A stretch of 64,000 nucleotides of DNA from Planctomycetota bacterium (lineage in GTDB: Bacteria; Planctomycetota; UBA1135; GCA-002686595). The notes under the pieces were generated by a model. It ran no database searches, had not been told where the DNA came from, and saw only the letters and a program-made list of their open reading frames with translations. Positions within the stretch are counted from its first letter, which is position 1, and every line of letters starts with the position of its first letter. Positions 1-9,741 of this stretch are shown here, in pieces. Location: NCBI GenBank assembly GCA_028823345.1, contig JAPKBR010000003.1, forward strand, positions 62,001 through 126,000, given 5' to 3'. Position numbers and translations under genes: made by a program.

Positions 1-387
1 CTCATAGGGAAGCACCCCAGCGTCGATTTCATCCTGGCTCGGCAGCGGGTCCATGGGCGCCCAATCCGCATTGGTCCCGGGCTTGGCCCCGAGGGTCAAA
101 AGCGCCGCGTTCAGCATCTCCGGGTCCACATCGGTGAGCAAAAGGGTCTCGTGGGCGGCTCCCTGCGGCCCAGCCAGGAGGTACTCCAATAGGTCGTTGG
201 TCACGCCCACCTCCGCAGGAATTGAAACCCGACCCTGCTCTAACTCCAGGGCAATCCCCTGGGCCTCAAACACATCCCGCAAACCCGCCAGGGGATCAGG
301 GCCATCAGCGGGGTCCTGGGCCCAACCCACCAAGAGCGGCGTCAAACTAGCCAAGGCCAACAGGGAGATGCGCGAAATGAGGTTCAT
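1..387 (-). CDS. YdjY-like exported protein, 3' end cut by the window edge
   Basis: This reading frame is absent from the ORF track because its stop lies outside the window, but it is open from the ATG at 387 down to base 1 (129 codons). The N-terminus MNLISRISLLALASLTPLLVG is followed by WAQD and reads as a signal peptide. The segment LEYLLAGPQGAAHETLLLTD, followed by ALLTLGAKPG, matches the pattern I know from the YdjY domain, a periplasmic domain of unknown function common in planctomycetes. It lies 58 bases downstream of thyX on the same strand and is probably co-transcribed. The C-terminus is not visible, so extra domains cannot be excluded. Confidence 0.75.
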   Translation of the reverse strand, partial: MNLISRISLLALASLTPLLVGWAQDPADGPDPLAGLRDVFEAQGIALELEQGRVSIPAEVGVTNDLLEYLLAGPQGAAHETLLLTDVDPEMLNAALLTLGAKPGTNADWAPMDPLPSQDEIDAGVLPYE

Positions 388-445
388 GGCAAAGGACAAA
401 CGGGCCGGCAAGGGGTGGGGTTCATGGGCAAATTTGCCCAATTCG

Positions 446-1243
446 TTAGTGGCTCGATCGGAGGGCATCGATATCGACTCCGATGCGCTCCAACTCGGGC
501 TGCAGCAACTTCAAGATGCCCTCCGCAAATTGACGGATTTCATACTGGGCATCCACCGACAGGCGTTGGTCGAGGAAGTGCAGCACGCCTTGCAGGCTGA
601 CAGTCCAATAGGCCTGGGTGTAGAGACTTTGGGGAAGCATCATGCGGGCGATCTCCTTGGCTACGCCGCGCTCGATACGATCCTCGTAACGCTCGAAAGA
701 GGCGGTGCACTCGTCGAGCATCGCCTGACGTTCGCCCGCGTGATCGAAATCTGCAGGCAAATCCACAGACGCTTGCTTGTTCCCGTGGGAAGGATTCGAG
801 CGCATCGTACTGGGCACATAGAACTCGGGGGTCCACTGCACATAGCGACCGCTGATCTCGTTCCAGGAACAACCCTTGTCCGTATCGAAGAAGACATCGA
901 ACACATCCAGTGACACGGACTGGCCGTTGGCCTCGTACTCACGCCAGCCGGATCCCACCTGGTATTTGAACGCTTGACGGAAGACAAACAGGGGCGCCTT
1001 CCAATGGAACGTAAAGAACGAATGGCGGAAAGGTGAAGTATGCCCGTGCTTCCACAGGAACCCGCAGAGCTTGCTGTCCGCATCGGCAAAGGAATCCTTA
1101 CGCTTGTCGTAAGAAATACGCGCAGCATTGACCACCTTGAGGGACGAATCCTCTTTCATGCGGTCCACGAGAGAGATGAACCCGATGCCGTCATCAAGGG
1201 TCTCAATCGCGCCAACGGGGAGGGTAACGGATGTCGTGCTCAT
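446..1243 (-). CDS. thyX: Flavin-dependent thymidylate synthase, variant ThyX
   Basis: The 265-residue protein should convert dUMP to dTMP using methylene-tetrahydrofolate and FAD in the cytoplasm. The ThyX signature is recognisable but altered. The classical RQxxRHRxxSxNExSxRY is here RQAFKYQVG (residues 89-97), then about 27 extra residues, then SWNEISGRYV (126-135). RHR is thus replaced by KYQ. The KxQVG...SWNExSxRYV arrangement resembles, from memory, the KHQVGLSWNEVSRRYV form seen in some phage ThyX proteins. Other ThyX-like parts include VVNAARISYDKR near the N-terminus and the C-terminal QYEIRQFAEGILKLLQP. The start is the ATG just after the HEAT gene; no clear ribosome binding site is visible. 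No thyA is seen nearby. Confidence 0.85.
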   Translation of the reverse strand: MSTTSVTLPVGAIETLDDGIGFISLVDRMKEDSSLKVVNAARISYDKRKDSFADADSKLCGFLWKHGHTSPFRHSFFTFHWKAPLFVFRQAFKYQVGSGWREYEANGQSVSLDVFDVFFDTDKGCSWNEISGRYVQWTPEFYVPSTMRSNPSHGNKQASVDLPADFDHAGERQAMLDECTASFERYEDRIERGVAKEIARMMLPQSLYTQAYWTVSLQGVLHFLDQRLSVDAQYEIRQFAEGILKLLQPELERIGVDIDALRSSH

Positions 1244-1319
1244 GGTTGATTGTCGTGTTGCAATAGGGGAAAGGATTCGGTGCGCAAGAATCCTATTGTA
1301 CCCGCCTCACGCGAGACCA

Positions 1320-3875
1320 TCAACGGCCCAAACGGCCCCGTTGGGATTGGGAAAGGCCCCGCAGGGCTTGACCCAGGTGCCGCTCGATCACGGCAGGATC
1401 CCCAGCCCCAGGGCCCGCCCGCAGCCACCGCACCTGCAAGCTGCTGCGTGGGTTTTGCTCCCCGGCTAGGGCTACCCGAGCAGCGCTCAGGAGCCGAGCA
1501 GACGTATTTGTATCCTGGGCTGCGAAGTGGGCCAGCTCGTACAGAAGCCTCGCGTCGAGGCGCCACCACTGCCCCGCAGCAGCCAAGACTGCGGGGGCCT
1601 GGCCATTGTTGGCCAAGGCCCGGAAGGCCTCCAGTTCGGGGCGCCAGTTCGAGAGGATCCCCGGCAGGCTTTCCCCACGAAACCGCAGGGTCATGTCGGA
1701 ATCCGCTTGGGCCATGGGCCGCTCCAGGATGAGTCCCAACCATTCCTGGGGCACGGGCCCGCGACAGGCCAGGGCGCGCAGGAGGTCGAGCAATTCGGAT
1801 CCCACAAAGGGGTTTGCGGGCATGGCCACCCCATCTCTAAGGCGGGCTTCCAACTCTCGACGCAGAAGCTCCTCCGCGCCTTCGAGATTGCAAAATTGGT
1901 CCACCACCGCCAGTCGCAAATCAGGGGAGGCCAGTTGCAACAGGGGAGCCAACGCCTCTAGATCCTTGCACTGGCCAAGGGCTTCGATGGCTGCCACTTG
2001 AACCTCTTGTTGCCCGGCGGGATCCACGATCCAACGTACAAAGTCTCCACCCAGGGACACTTCCTTCAGCCGGCCCAAGGCGCGCACCGCTCGCAACTGC
2101 AGAACCCGGTCCACCGAGTCGAACAGCTCAACCAAGGTGCTGCGGAAAGGCTCAATCTCTGCTTGCCACCGCACCCCTTGCAAGGCCGCTTCAAAACGCA
2201 GACGGAGTGGATTTCCCAGCTCCATGACGCCCAACAGATCGGCGCGGCCGTCCCCACCCCGAGCCAACACGGCCAGCGCCGCCTTGCCTAACTCGTGGCG
2301 CGTGGAGGGATGATTCTTGCTGGCGATTTGCAGCCCGCGCCGGGTCAAAGCTCGCGACCCTTCAGGATTCACCCGTGCTAGGGCTTGCAAGAGATCAGTG
2401 GCCGTTGCCTCCGCCCGGCGACGGTCTGTGTCCTCGGCTCCGTCGACCACGCCCAAGGCCCGGGCCAACTCCTCTTCTAAGACTTCGCTCACCCCCCCAT
2501 CTCCGCGAAACCGCCCAAGTAACTCGATCGCACCGCTGGCGTCCGTGGGTTCATCCGTAAGCAACTTCAAGAAGTCCGCCCGGAATGCCGGCAAGGCCCG
2601 ACCCCGTGGCAAGTCCCGCAAACGCTCCCGGCGAGCTCCAGCAGGTAACCCAGCCCAACGATCCCGAAAGGCTTGCTCTTGGTCCGGATCGAGTTCCACA
2701 TCGGACAACCAGCGAAAGGCCGCTAAGCGCAGGCTGGGAGCCGAACCCTGCACCAGTTCCAAAAACAAAGTGACCCACTCTTTTGCGTGGGGTCCATTCA
2801 GCTGGCCCGAGGCAAAGAGCGCGATATCAAAACGCAAGGCCGCATTCCGATCGGAAAAGAGCCAGGGCTCTAGATCCGCCGCGCGCCAGCGGTACCTGCG
2901 CCCGCCCAGGGTTTGCCAAAAAATCAAGGCGCGTTCATCGTCCAGAGCCTGCCCCACCGAGGCCGCCTGCTTGGGAGGCAAGCATAGGGCTGCCCCTTCC
3001 AAGAGTAACTCCAGTGAAGCCTCCGCTTCCAAGTCCATGGCCTCGGCCTGTTCGAACAACCCGAGGCCCAGGGTTTTGGCCAAGGTCAAGTCTTCGCGCT
3101 CTCCCAAGAGTTGCGCCAACTCCCGGCGCTGCTTCAGTACGCGTCGGTGGTCGATACCAGCACAGAAATCCCCAAGGAGTACGGGCAACAACGGGTCGAG
3201 CCCAGCGCTGACGCACAAGCCTTCAATCAGGATCTGATCGGGATGGTCCGAAGCGCGCAGGGCCAGGGCAAGCTCTGGGGACACTCCTCCCAGGGACAAG
3301 GGCTCCAGCGCATCGGCCAACTCCACCGCGCCCCATAAAACCGCGTCCCGCTGTTCTCGCCAAGCACCCGGTCCCGCGGTCATCAAGTGCCAATGGGCCA
3401 CGGCGCGAACCATCGGGTCATCATCATCGACCAGCTCAACCAACACCGTGGGCAGGCCGCAACGGGCGGCGGCGGTGCGCACGAGTGGGTGCACATCCTT
3501 GGCTAGGCCAACCATTTCCGCCTGAAAGGTTTCGGATTCGGCGCCTCCCCCACGCACGAGAGCACGAATCGCTCCGGCACGCACATTGGGTTGGGGATGG
3601 TCCAAGCAAGCGCGTACCTGATCCAACACCACGTCCAGGACCCCACCGGTTTCGGAGCGCGCAATGGCTTCCAAGGCCACCAATCGTTCGGGCCAGGAAT
3701 CAGAAACCAGCAGTGCGTCGAGCCGATCCCCTTGCCCTCCGTCACCAAGTGCGAGCCCCCGGATGCGTGCCTCGCGCTCCACCGCGCCGGATTGGGCAAA
3801 GGCTCCTAGGGCCAAGGCGCCAAAGAGGGTTGCCACCAGCGACCCTCTGGAAAGTCTGCCCAGGATTCCCCTCAC
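1320..3875 (-). CDS. Exported HEAT-repeat protein of unknown function
   Basis: I place the start at the GTG at 3875, which overlaps the nnrD stop as GTGA and has a purine-rich GGGGGAAGG just upstream, rather than at the ORF-track ATG inside nnrD. The 851-residue product begins MRGILGRLSRGSLVATLFGALALGAFAQ, a signal peptide. The rest is a long run of leucine- and alanine-rich helical repeats of HEAT type, for example RAGAIRALVRGG, LRLAAFRWLSD and LQLRAVRALGRLKEV, with no catalytic motif that I recognise. A scaffold or protein-binding role in the periplasm is the only reasonable inference. Its tight coupling to nnrD looks like compact operon packing rather than shared function. Confidence 0.75.
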   Translation of the reverse strand: MRGILGRLSRGSLVATLFGALALGAFAQSGAVEREARIRGLALGDGGQGDRLDALLVSDSWPERLVALEAIARSETGGVLDVVLDQVRACLDHPQPNVRAGAIRALVRGGGAESETFQAEMVGLAKDVHPLVRTAAARCGLPTVLVELVDDDDPMVRAVAHWHLMTAGPGAWREQRDAVLWGAVELADALEPLSLGGVSPELALALRASDHPDQILIEGLCVSAGLDPLLPVLLGDFCAGIDHRRVLKQRRELAQLLGEREDLTLAKTLGLGLFEQAEAMDLEAEASLELLLEGAALCLPPKQAASVGQALDDERALIFWQTLGGRRYRWRAADLEPWLFSDRNAALRFDIALFASGQLNGPHAKEWVTLFLELVQGSAPSLRLAAFRWLSDVELDPDQEQAFRDRWAGLPAGARRERLRDLPRGRALPAFRADFLKLLTDEPTDASGAIELLGRFRGDGGVSEVLEEELARALGVVDGAEDTDRRRAEATATDLLQALARVNPEGSRALTRRGLQIASKNHPSTRHELGKAALAVLARGGDGRADLLGVMELGNPLRLRFEAALQGVRWQAEIEPFRSTLVELFDSVDRVLQLRAVRALGRLKEVSLGGDFVRWIVDPAGQQEVQVAAIEALGQCKDLEALAPLLQLASPDLRLAVVDQFCNLEGAEELLRRELEARLRDGVAMPANPFVGSELLDLLRALACRGPVPQEWLGLILERPMAQADSDMTLRFRGESLPGILSNWRPELEAFRALANNGQAPAVLAAAGQWWRLDARLLYELAHFAAQDTNTSARLLSAARVALAGEQNPRSSLQVRWLRAGPGAGDPAVIERHLGQALRGLSQSQRGRLGR

Positions 3876-4786
3876 GCACCTTCCCCCCGCATCTGGCGGA
3901 AGGCTCCTGGCAAACCGTCGATCAGATCCCCAGCGATCAAGCACTCGGGTCCTAACTTAGCCCGCTGCAAGTCGCCAGCTCGGGCGTGCAATTCGACTCC
4001 CGCGCAAACCGCATCCAAGCTGCCGTAGGCATTTGCATCGTCCGTACAGCGGCACAACAGTGCCGCAATGATCCCGCTCAACACATCCCCCGCTCCTGCG
4101 GTGGCCATGCCCGCATTCCCCCGTTGGCAAACCCACGAGCCCTCGCCCCGCACGACCACGGTTCTTTGTCCCTTGAGCACCACGGTTGCTTGGGTGATCT
4201 CCGCCAAGCGATGCGCGGCTGCCTGCCGGTCTTCGTCGCTGCTACCAAAGTCTTCACCCAGCAGCCCACGCGCTTCACCGGGATGGGGCGTCAAGATCAC
4301 TTCGCCCTTGGCCTGGGCGACCAAGTCTGGATGGTCCGCCAACACGCCTAGGGCATCCGCGTCCAACAGGAGCGGCGTCGTGTTGTCTTGGTCTTCGAGC
4401 AAGCGATGCACCAATTCACGCGTGCTCCCCGAACGTGTCAAACCCGGTCCCACGAGACGCACATTGTGGCGCAGATTGCGCAGGGCGCTGGGGATGCGTC
4501 CCGCGAGCAAGTCACGCTTGGTGCTCACATCGAGATGCAATACCTCGGGGCATGCGCTGGCCACGATGGGCAAAGTACCCGGCCAAAGATGCACCACTGT
4601 GACCAACCCGGCTCCCGCGCGCTGGGCCGCGCGGGCGGCGAGGATCGCCGCCCCGGGCATCTCAGTCGAACCCGCGATGCACAGCACACGCCCCGCATCC
4701 CCCTTGTGGGAGTCCCCGGGAAGGGGTTCGGGGAGATGGGGCTCGGGGAGGGAAGACACGGGGGGATTGGACGAAGATTTCGCCAT
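3872..4786 (-). CDS. nnrD: ADP-dependent (S)-NAD(P)H-hydrate dehydratase
   Basis: The enzyme repairs hydrated NAD(P)H, the damaged cofactor, using ADP (ATP in eukaryotes). The ribokinase-like fold motifs are present: HKGDAGRVLCIAGS near residue 27, LTPHPGEARGLLG in the middle, and NAGMATAGAGDVLSG toward the C-terminus, which holds the phosphate-binding loop and catalytic Asp. I chose the ATG at 4786 (304 residues) because the 17 extra residues in the ORF track are not family-like and would cut into the divergent promoter region. The epimerase half (NnrE), often fused at the N-terminus, is absent, so this is the stand-alone form. It is followed by the HEAT gene with a GTGA overlap. Confidence 0.92.
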   Translation of the reverse strand: MAKSSSNPPVSSLPEPHLPEPLPGDSHKGDAGRVLCIAGSTEMPGAAILAARAAQRAGAGLVTVVHLWPGTLPIVASACPEVLHLDVSTKRDLLAGRIPSALRNLRHNVRLVGPGLTRSGSTRELVHRLLEDQDNTTPLLLDADALGVLADHPDLVAQAKGEVILTPHPGEARGLLGEDFGSSDEDRQAAAHRLAEITQATVVLKGQRTVVVRGEGSWVCQRGNAGMATAGAGDVLSGIIAALLCRCTDDANAYGSLDAVCAGVELHARAGDLQRAKLGPECLIAGDLIDGLPGAFRQMRGEGA

Positions 4787-4845
4787 GGATCCGACTCTAA
4801 CCCGAGGGAGGCGGTCAGCGAGGGTTATCCTGCCCACGAGCTACT

Positions 4846-5226
4846 ATGAACCCTCCCCGCCCTGCCTCCTGGATCGCCTTCCTCCTGCCCCTGATCCTGC
4901 TAGGTGCGGTGGGCTTGGCAGCCGCTATTCTGGCCCTCGGGCCTGATTCGATCCTCACCTGGGTGGGCTACGGGGTCGCCGGTTTGGTGCTGCTGTGGCT
5001 CGGGGCCACCACTTTTTGGCCCGCGCGAGCCGATCGGGCCTGCCCGGAATGCGGCCAAGAGAGCCTGGAACGCATGGACGCAAAAACCACCATGGGCCTA
5101 GTCTGCACCCTGTGCACCTACCAGGACCCCCAGGCCAGCGGCTGGTTCCTAGCCGAGGAAGAAGAAACGGACCTGGAAGATCTCGTGCGCCAGCAAAGGC
5201 AGGCCCTGCGCGATTCCCGACGATGA
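4846..5226 (+). CDS. Small membrane protein with a cytoplasmic zinc ribbon
   Basis: This 126-residue protein has two hydrophobic segments (about 9-31 and 37-57), followed by a CPEC ... CTLC pair (about residues 66-69 and 86-89) typical of a zinc ribbon, and an acidic then basic tail with a likely short helix (EEEETDLEDLVRQQRQALRD). It is transcribed divergently from nnrD across a 59-base gap that must hold both promoters. I do not recognise the family. A membrane-anchored metal-binding or regulatory role is possible but not shown. Confidence 0.7.
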   Translation: MNPPRPASWIAFLLPLILLGAVGLAAAILALGPDSILTWVGYGVAGLVLLWLGATTFWPARADRACPECGQESLERMDAKTTMGLVCTLCTYQDPQASGWFLAEEEETDLEDLVRQQRQALRDSRR

Positions 5227-5239
5227 AACCCGGGCTCTC

Positions 5240-5719
5240 GTGAGCCATACTGATCCCAGAATGGATTTCCCCAACGAACCCCAAATCCCCATGCGGCTGT
5301 GCAACCTGTTTTTGCGGGACAACTCAAGCCAGCAGTGGCTGCAGCTTGCCGAAGTCGACGGCACGCGCGGTTTCCCCATCGTGATCGGCACCAACGAAGC
5401 CCACGAGATCCAGCGCGTCCTGACCGGCACGGAACCCCCGCGCCCCATGACCCATCAACTGGCCCTTGAATCGATTCAAGCCCTCGGCGGTCAGGTGGAA
5501 CGGGTTGCGATCACCGACCTGAAAGACAACACCTTCTACGCCCAACTGATCCTGCGCACCCCGGATGGGACAGAACATGCGATCGAGTCCCGCCCAAGCG
5601 ATGCCTTGGCCCTGGGCCTGCGCGTCGGCTGCGAGATTCACGTGGCCGAAAGCGTCCTTGAGGCAGTCCGCACGGATCAGAGCGGCCAAGATCCCTTGGA
5701 CGATCCCAAGGATTTCTAG
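5240..5719 (+). CDS. Bifunctional nuclease (DUF151) family protein
   Basis: The protein matches the DUF151/BFN family. It has LAEVDGTRGFPIVIGTNEA near the N-terminus, then RPMTHQLALESIQALGGQVERV, FYAQLIL and the conserved IESRPSDALALGLRVG. Members have been reported to have RNase/DNase activity in plants, but the bacterial role is poorly defined. The track start is a GTG at 5240; the ATG at 5261 or the one at 5291 (MRLCNLF) are alternatives and the family core starts close to the latter. It lies 13 bases downstream of the zinc ribbon gene and is probably co-transcribed. The length of about 150 residues is normal for the family. Confidence 0.85.
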   Translation: MSHTDPRMDFPNEPQIPMRLCNLFLRDNSSQQWLQLAEVDGTRGFPIVIGTNEAHEIQRVLTGTEPPRPMTHQLALESIQALGGQVERVAITDLKDNTFYAQLILRTPDGTEHAIESRPSDALALGLRVGCEIHVAESVLEAVRTDQSGQDPLDDPKDF

Positions 5720-5789
5720 CTGCACGCTCACCAGAACCGGAATCACCAGATCCCGAGTGAACGCCCCGGCACCATCCACTTGCCATGTG

Positions 5790-5808
5790 GCACCCTGTGG
5801 CGGGGTGC
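5790..5808. terminator. Possible hairpin between converging genes
   Basis: GCACCC, a 7-base loop and GGGTGC form a 6-bp stem between the 3' ends of the DUF151 gene and the M28 peptidase gene. There is no U-run, so an intrinsic terminator is only plausible from position. Confidence 0.3.
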
Positions 5809-5821
5809 GCCCCCACGGTAC

Positions 5822-7738
5822 CTAGCCGATCTTGCCGCTAGGCTTCTCGCCGCCTTGCTGGGCCTCTTCGGGCTTGGCCTCTTCCTTCGCGCGCTTCCCG
5901 CGAATCTCGCGCTCGCCGGTGTCTGATTTACGCTCGCCCTTGAGCGTGCCGTCCTCTTGCAAGGTCCCTTCGTAGTGGGAAGTGCCGTAGGACTCAGACT
6001 TGTACATGCCCTTGACAGTCTTGGTTTCCTTGTCGTAGGTCAGGTCGAGCAAGGGGCCGCCGCTACCCATGACGCCCAGGTCTCCGGAGATGGAACCGTC
6101 CTCGTGGTGCTGAAAAGTCAGGGTGAACTCGAAGACCACTTCGCCTTCCGAGTACATGGCCATGTCCCACTTGCCCTCGAGGGGTCCGCTAGCTTTGGGA
6201 CTGCTGGAGGCTTCCACCACCGCAGCCTCTTCGGGCTCGGGTTTTTCCACATAGCGAGGCAAGATCGAATCGGCCATGGCTAGGTTGTAGGCGGTGACCG
6301 CGGAGCACACTGCGGATTGAACCAGGTTCTCTTCCACCGCATAGCGCGTGGTGTCGTTCTGGGTGTGCCAAACGAAGCGGTAGTTGCGGGCTTCGCGGCC
6401 GGTCAGACCCTTTTCAGCCCAGTAGAAACCCGGAACTCCAAGACGGTTGAAAGACGCATGGTCGCTGGAACCACCACGGGGCATTTTCTCTTGCACGGAG
6501 AGCGAGATCTGCAGGTCCGGGAACCGAGCGTTGACCGGAGCAATCGCTTCTTCAAGCATGGGAGCCATGGCCTCGGTGCAGTTCAAACCGCCCTGATAGC
6601 CGGTTCCTCCATCATCCACAAAGCAGGCAGAGATGCCGTCCAACTGGTCGGTTTCCTTGAGCCACTCGGCGTAGCGCTTGGACCCAAAGAGGCCTTGTTC
6701 TTCGCCACTCCAAAGGCAGACGCGAATGGTGCGCCGGGGTTGGACCCCACTGGCAGCAAGAATTCGCGCAGCTTCGATCATCACCGACGATCCGGTGCCA
6801 TTGTCCTGACACCCCTGGGATCCAGGACCGTTCCAAGAATCCAGGTGGGCGGAAATGATCACGACCTCATCGGGAAACTCGGTGCCGGGGATCTCGGCGA
6901 TCACATCAAACACAGGGAAGGGACCTTCGGTGAAAAAGTGCACCAAGTCCGCTTCCAACTCCACGGGCTTGCCTGCGGAAAGTTGCTCGTCGAGAGCATC
7001 ATAGTCTGTCTTGCGAATGGTGATCGAACGATCCTTGGAGAGGGTGTCCATGGTCAGTTCCATCCAATCACGAACGCCACCGGTGGTCACCTGATCATTG
7101 CGACTTGCGCGGATGGTGCCCGCGATGTCCGCCTCCTCGATGGCCTCTTTGATCTCCTTGCGCAGACGAGACTTCTCCAGGCGTGACATTTTCTGATCCT
7201 CACTTTCGCCTTCCTCGGCATCTTCGTCTTTGCTGCTGCCGCGACGACGGCGAGAGCTCACGTCCTCCAAAATCCAAGCGCCATCCAAACGATTGCGCAC
7301 CGCTTCGAATTCTTCGGGGGTAGTGGGGCGCTTGAACACGAAACCGCGCAGGGGTCCGTCCGTACCCGGCGCCCAGGCGCGGGTGGTGAATTCAAAGTCG
7401 GCCTCCACCGGCGACACCATGCGCACGCTGGAGGGTCCGCGATCAAAGCGCACGGGAACCTCGCCCCACTTCCAGAGGTGCGCATTCTTCATGCCGTAGG
7501 AAGCGAACTTGCCCCGTGCCCAAGTGGATGCGCGCTCGAGTCCAGCAGATCCTGTCAAGCGCGGCCCGATTCCGTGGCACAACTCTTCCAGGGTTGCCCA
7601 GACCTGCGTGCGCTCGGTCCCCTCCTCAATCAGAGAGGCAACCGCTTCGGGGGAGCCCTGGGACGAGGCCGCAGGGGTCAGGAAAAAAGCGGGAAGAAGG
7701 GTCAGGGCCAGCAGGATAAGGAATCGTTGGATTTGCAT
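5822..7738 (-). CDS. Secreted M28-family zinc peptidase
   Basis: The ORF track extends far upstream of the real gene. The ATG at 7738 gives a 638-residue protein starting MQIQRFLILLALTLLPAFFL, a clear signal peptide ending near ASSQG. The M28 (aminopeptidase Y/PSMA-like) catalytic core is visible: SAHLDSWNGPGSQGCQDNGTG (metal His at about 298, metal Asp in DNGTG), LWSGEEQGLFGSK with the catalytic and metal Glu, a metal Asp in FVDDGG, and a later VWHTQNDTT His. Before the core is a PA-like insert. The C-terminal 120 residues form a separate beta-rich domain (GKWDMAMYSEGEV...GTLKGERKSDTGE). The protein is probably periplasmic or secreted and hydrolyses peptides; the substrate is unknown. Confidence 0.88.
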   Translation of the reverse strand: MQIQRFLILLALTLLPAFFLTPAASSQGSPEAVASLIEEGTERTQVWATLEELCHGIGPRLTGSAGLERASTWARGKFASYGMKNAHLWKWGEVPVRFDRGPSSVRMVSPVEADFEFTTRAWAPGTDGPLRGFVFKRPTTPEEFEAVRNRLDGAWILEDVSSRRRRGSSKDEDAEEGESEDQKMSRLEKSRLRKEIKEAIEEADIAGTIRASRNDQVTTGGVRDWMELTMDTLSKDRSITIRKTDYDALDEQLSAGKPVELEADLVHFFTEGPFPVFDVIAEIPGTEFPDEVVIISAHLDSWNGPGSQGCQDNGTGSSVMIEAARILAASGVQPRRTIRVCLWSGEEQGLFGSKRYAEWLKETDQLDGISACFVDDGGTGYQGGLNCTEAMAPMLEEAIAPVNARFPDLQISLSVQEKMPRGGSSDHASFNRLGVPGFYWAEKGLTGREARNYRFVWHTQNDTTRYAVEENLVQSAVCSAVTAYNLAMADSILPRYVEKPEPEEAAVVEASSSPKASGPLEGKWDMAMYSEGEVVFEFTLTFQHHEDGSISGDLGVMGSGGPLLDLTYDKETKTVKGMYKSESYGTSHYEGTLQEDGTLKGERKSDTGEREIRGKRAKEEAKPEEAQQGGEKPSGKIG

Positions 7739-7866
7739 GGTTGGTTCGCTCTTGGGGATCGGTCGTCTATGGATGCTAACGCCTATGGGCCCGTAGTGGG
7801 GCCCGAGCAACACACCTCGTACGGAGAAGCCTTCACTCGTCCCACCTAAGTGGCTACCTTGACCCG

Positions 7867-9687
7867 GTGCAGGACTCCCCCACCCCCAACAGAACTCCCT
7901 GGCTGGGGCTCTTTCTCCTGCTGTTCTCCTCTGCGAGCCTGCGCCTTTTCCCCATCCAGCACGGCCTGCCGGACAATCATGTGCCAGATACGCATGTGGT
8001 GAAGGCTGCTCTAGGTATGGCCCAGGATCGAGATCTGATTCCTCCCGTCGGACGCTGGAGCACCTACCCCAACCTCTTGCCCTATGTGTTGCTCCCATGC
8101 TATGCGGGTCAATTTGCGCTGGGGCGTATGAACGGAGAGTGGCGCAATCCCGACGAGTATGCCAAGGCAATCAAGTCGAGCCCCGGGCGCGCGCACCTCT
8201 TGGCCCGTATCGTGCTCGCCCTGATCAGCGCCCTCGCCCCGATTTTTGTGGTGCTCGGTCTGCGCGCCGCCGGGTTCGGCTGGGGAGCATGGTGCGGAGG
8301 ATGGCTCAGCGCGTCATCCCTCTTGCTGGTGCAGCTTGCCACACACGAACGACCATGGGCGCCCCTTGCAACATTCATTGCCCTCAGCATGTGGCCCGCG
8401 GCAATCCATGTAAGGACCGGTGCAGCGCGACCCTTGCTGCTCTCCGGACTTGCAGCAGCCCTTGCCTTCAGTACACATCAGGCAGGAGCCTTCGCGATTT
8501 TGATCCCGGCCATCGCCTGGGCCAGCACAACCCAGAGTTGGCAAGGAGCCGGCCTCAAGGAACGAATGCGCGTGGGATTCATCTGCGCGGGATTATTCCT
8601 GGTGGTGGCCCTCACCATCGGGCACCCCTATTTGATTCGGCACGGAATGACACCCACCGATGCGGTGGCGGCCGGTAGCCAACTAGAAGGATCCCAACAC
8701 GTTTCCATCGGTGGCCAATCTGTAATCTTTCAGCTTTCTGCCGAGACCCTTCAAAAGCTCAGCAAGGCCTTAGTGGGATATGACCCGTTGCTGTTGATCT
8801 TGGCCCTGCTTGGATTTGCCGCAGGTCTCAAGCGTCGTGAGACCCGGCCGGCGACGGGCTTTGCCCTCATCTGGGGCTTGTTCTTTTTGACCAACCAGAA
8901 CGACCATGTGCGCTATCTGGTTCCCCTGGCCGTGGGATTGGCCTGGCCTGCGGGAATCGCCTGCGAGAGCCTCCTACGTAAACCCCTGCCCCGCACCCTA
9001 CTGCTGCTGGGGTTCTGCCTGCCCTTGGCTCAGGCCCTGCGCCTCGGTGTCATCCTGCGCCGCCCGGACACCAGGGCCATGGCCCAGGCGGAACTCTTGC
9101 AACAGCAGGGGAACGAGCCCATTGCTGAAGGGGTCGGCGGACCCCATTTAGCACTCAGCCGCACGGCTCTCCACCGCCTGGCTCAATTACGCGACCTGCG
9201 CACACGCGAACTGTACCGTTTGGTGATCTTGGATGAAGGGATTGAGCCGGAGAGCGGCTATGGCCTCGACGCCCTGCCCCTTGAAGATGTATTCGAATTC
9301 GACCCGCGCCACCACGCATCCTGGCCCCGGAAAAAAACTATAGAGCGCCTCGGTAAAGACGCCAACGACCCCATCATGGTGCTGCGCGCCTTCGGCTGCG
9401 ACACGATTCTGTTGGCGGACCGCACGCCCCTGGACGGGCATCCGCCCATGCTCATGGATCGGCGGGAGGCAACCCAAGAACCGGGGCCGGACCTCAGTTT
9501 GCACCCAGAGGGCGTCCGTCCAAGACTCAAACCCCTTGCCCTGCCTCCGCGCCCTTTGGCCAGTTGGAGTCCAGGCAAGAACGTCAGCGACGCACGCCTG
9601 CCCCTAGAGCTCGGCTTCCCTCTAACAGAGCTCTGGAAAATCGAACGACCCGGTCCCCTGCTGCAGCTTTATCGGGTCCCGCGCTGA
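7867..9687 (+). CDS. GT-C type multi-spanning membrane glycosyltransferase-like protein
   Basis: This 606-residue protein has about ten to twelve hydrophobic segments over residues 7-410, followed by a soluble C-terminal part. Near the N-terminus, [16 protein letters not shown] lies after the first membrane segment, where GT-C enzymes (PMT, ArnT, GT39-like families) carry their acidic catalytic motif. The overall plan resembles the dolichyl- or undecaprenyl-phosphate sugar-dependent mannosyltransferase-like proteins common in planctomycetes. The start is a GTG; there is no clear ribosome binding site. It is divergent from the M28 gene. The sugar donor and acceptor are unknown, and assignment to one GT family would be a guess. 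Confidence 0.65.
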   Translation: MQDSPTPNRTPWLGLFLLLFSSASLRLFPIQHGLPDNHVPDTHVVKAALGMAQDRDLIPPVGRWSTYPNLLPYVLLPCYAGQFALGRMNGEWRNPDEYAKAIKSSPGRAHLLARIVLALISALAPIFVVLGLRAAGFGWGAWCGGWLSASSLLLVQLATHERPWAPLATFIALSMWPAAIHVRTGAARPLLLSGLAAALAFSTHQAGAFAILIPAIAWASTTQSWQGAGLKERMRVGFICAGLFLVVALTIGHPYLIRHGMTPTDAVAAGSQLEGSQHVSIGGQSVIFQLSAETLQKLSKALVGYDPLLLILALLGFAAGLKRRETRPATGFALIWGLFFLTNQNDHVRYLVPLAVGLAWPAGIACESLLRKPLPRTLLLLGFCLPLAQALRLGVILRRPDTRAMAQAELLQQQGNEPIAEGVGGPHLALSRTALHRLAQLRDLRTRELYRLVILDEGIEPESGYGLDALPLEDVFEFDPRHHASWPRKKTIERLGKDANDPIMVLRAFGCDTILLADRTPLDGHPPMLMDRREATQEPGPDLSLHPEGVRPRLKPLALPPRPLASWSPGKNVSDARLPLELGFPLTELWKIERPGPLLQLYRVPR

Positions 9688-9741
9688 GATCGGTGCCAAT
9701 GGGCCGCGTGAGTCGCTATGATCCCACCGCGTTCATCGCAC

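Noticed and set aside
53-913. 286-residue plus-strand ORF
   Set aside because: It is antisense to thyX and the YdjY-like gene, both of which have clear family motifs; its own sequence has none.
2317-3237. 306-residue plus-strand ORF
   Set aside because: Ser/Arg-rich shadow of the HEAT-repeat gene on the minus strand, with no recognisable domain.
4068-4946. 292-residue plus-strand ORF
   Set aside because: Antisense to nnrD and running into the zinc ribbon gene; composition is typical of a GC-rich shadow frame.
6317-7186. 289-residue plus-strand ORF
   Set aside because: Antisense to the catalytic core of the M28 peptidase.
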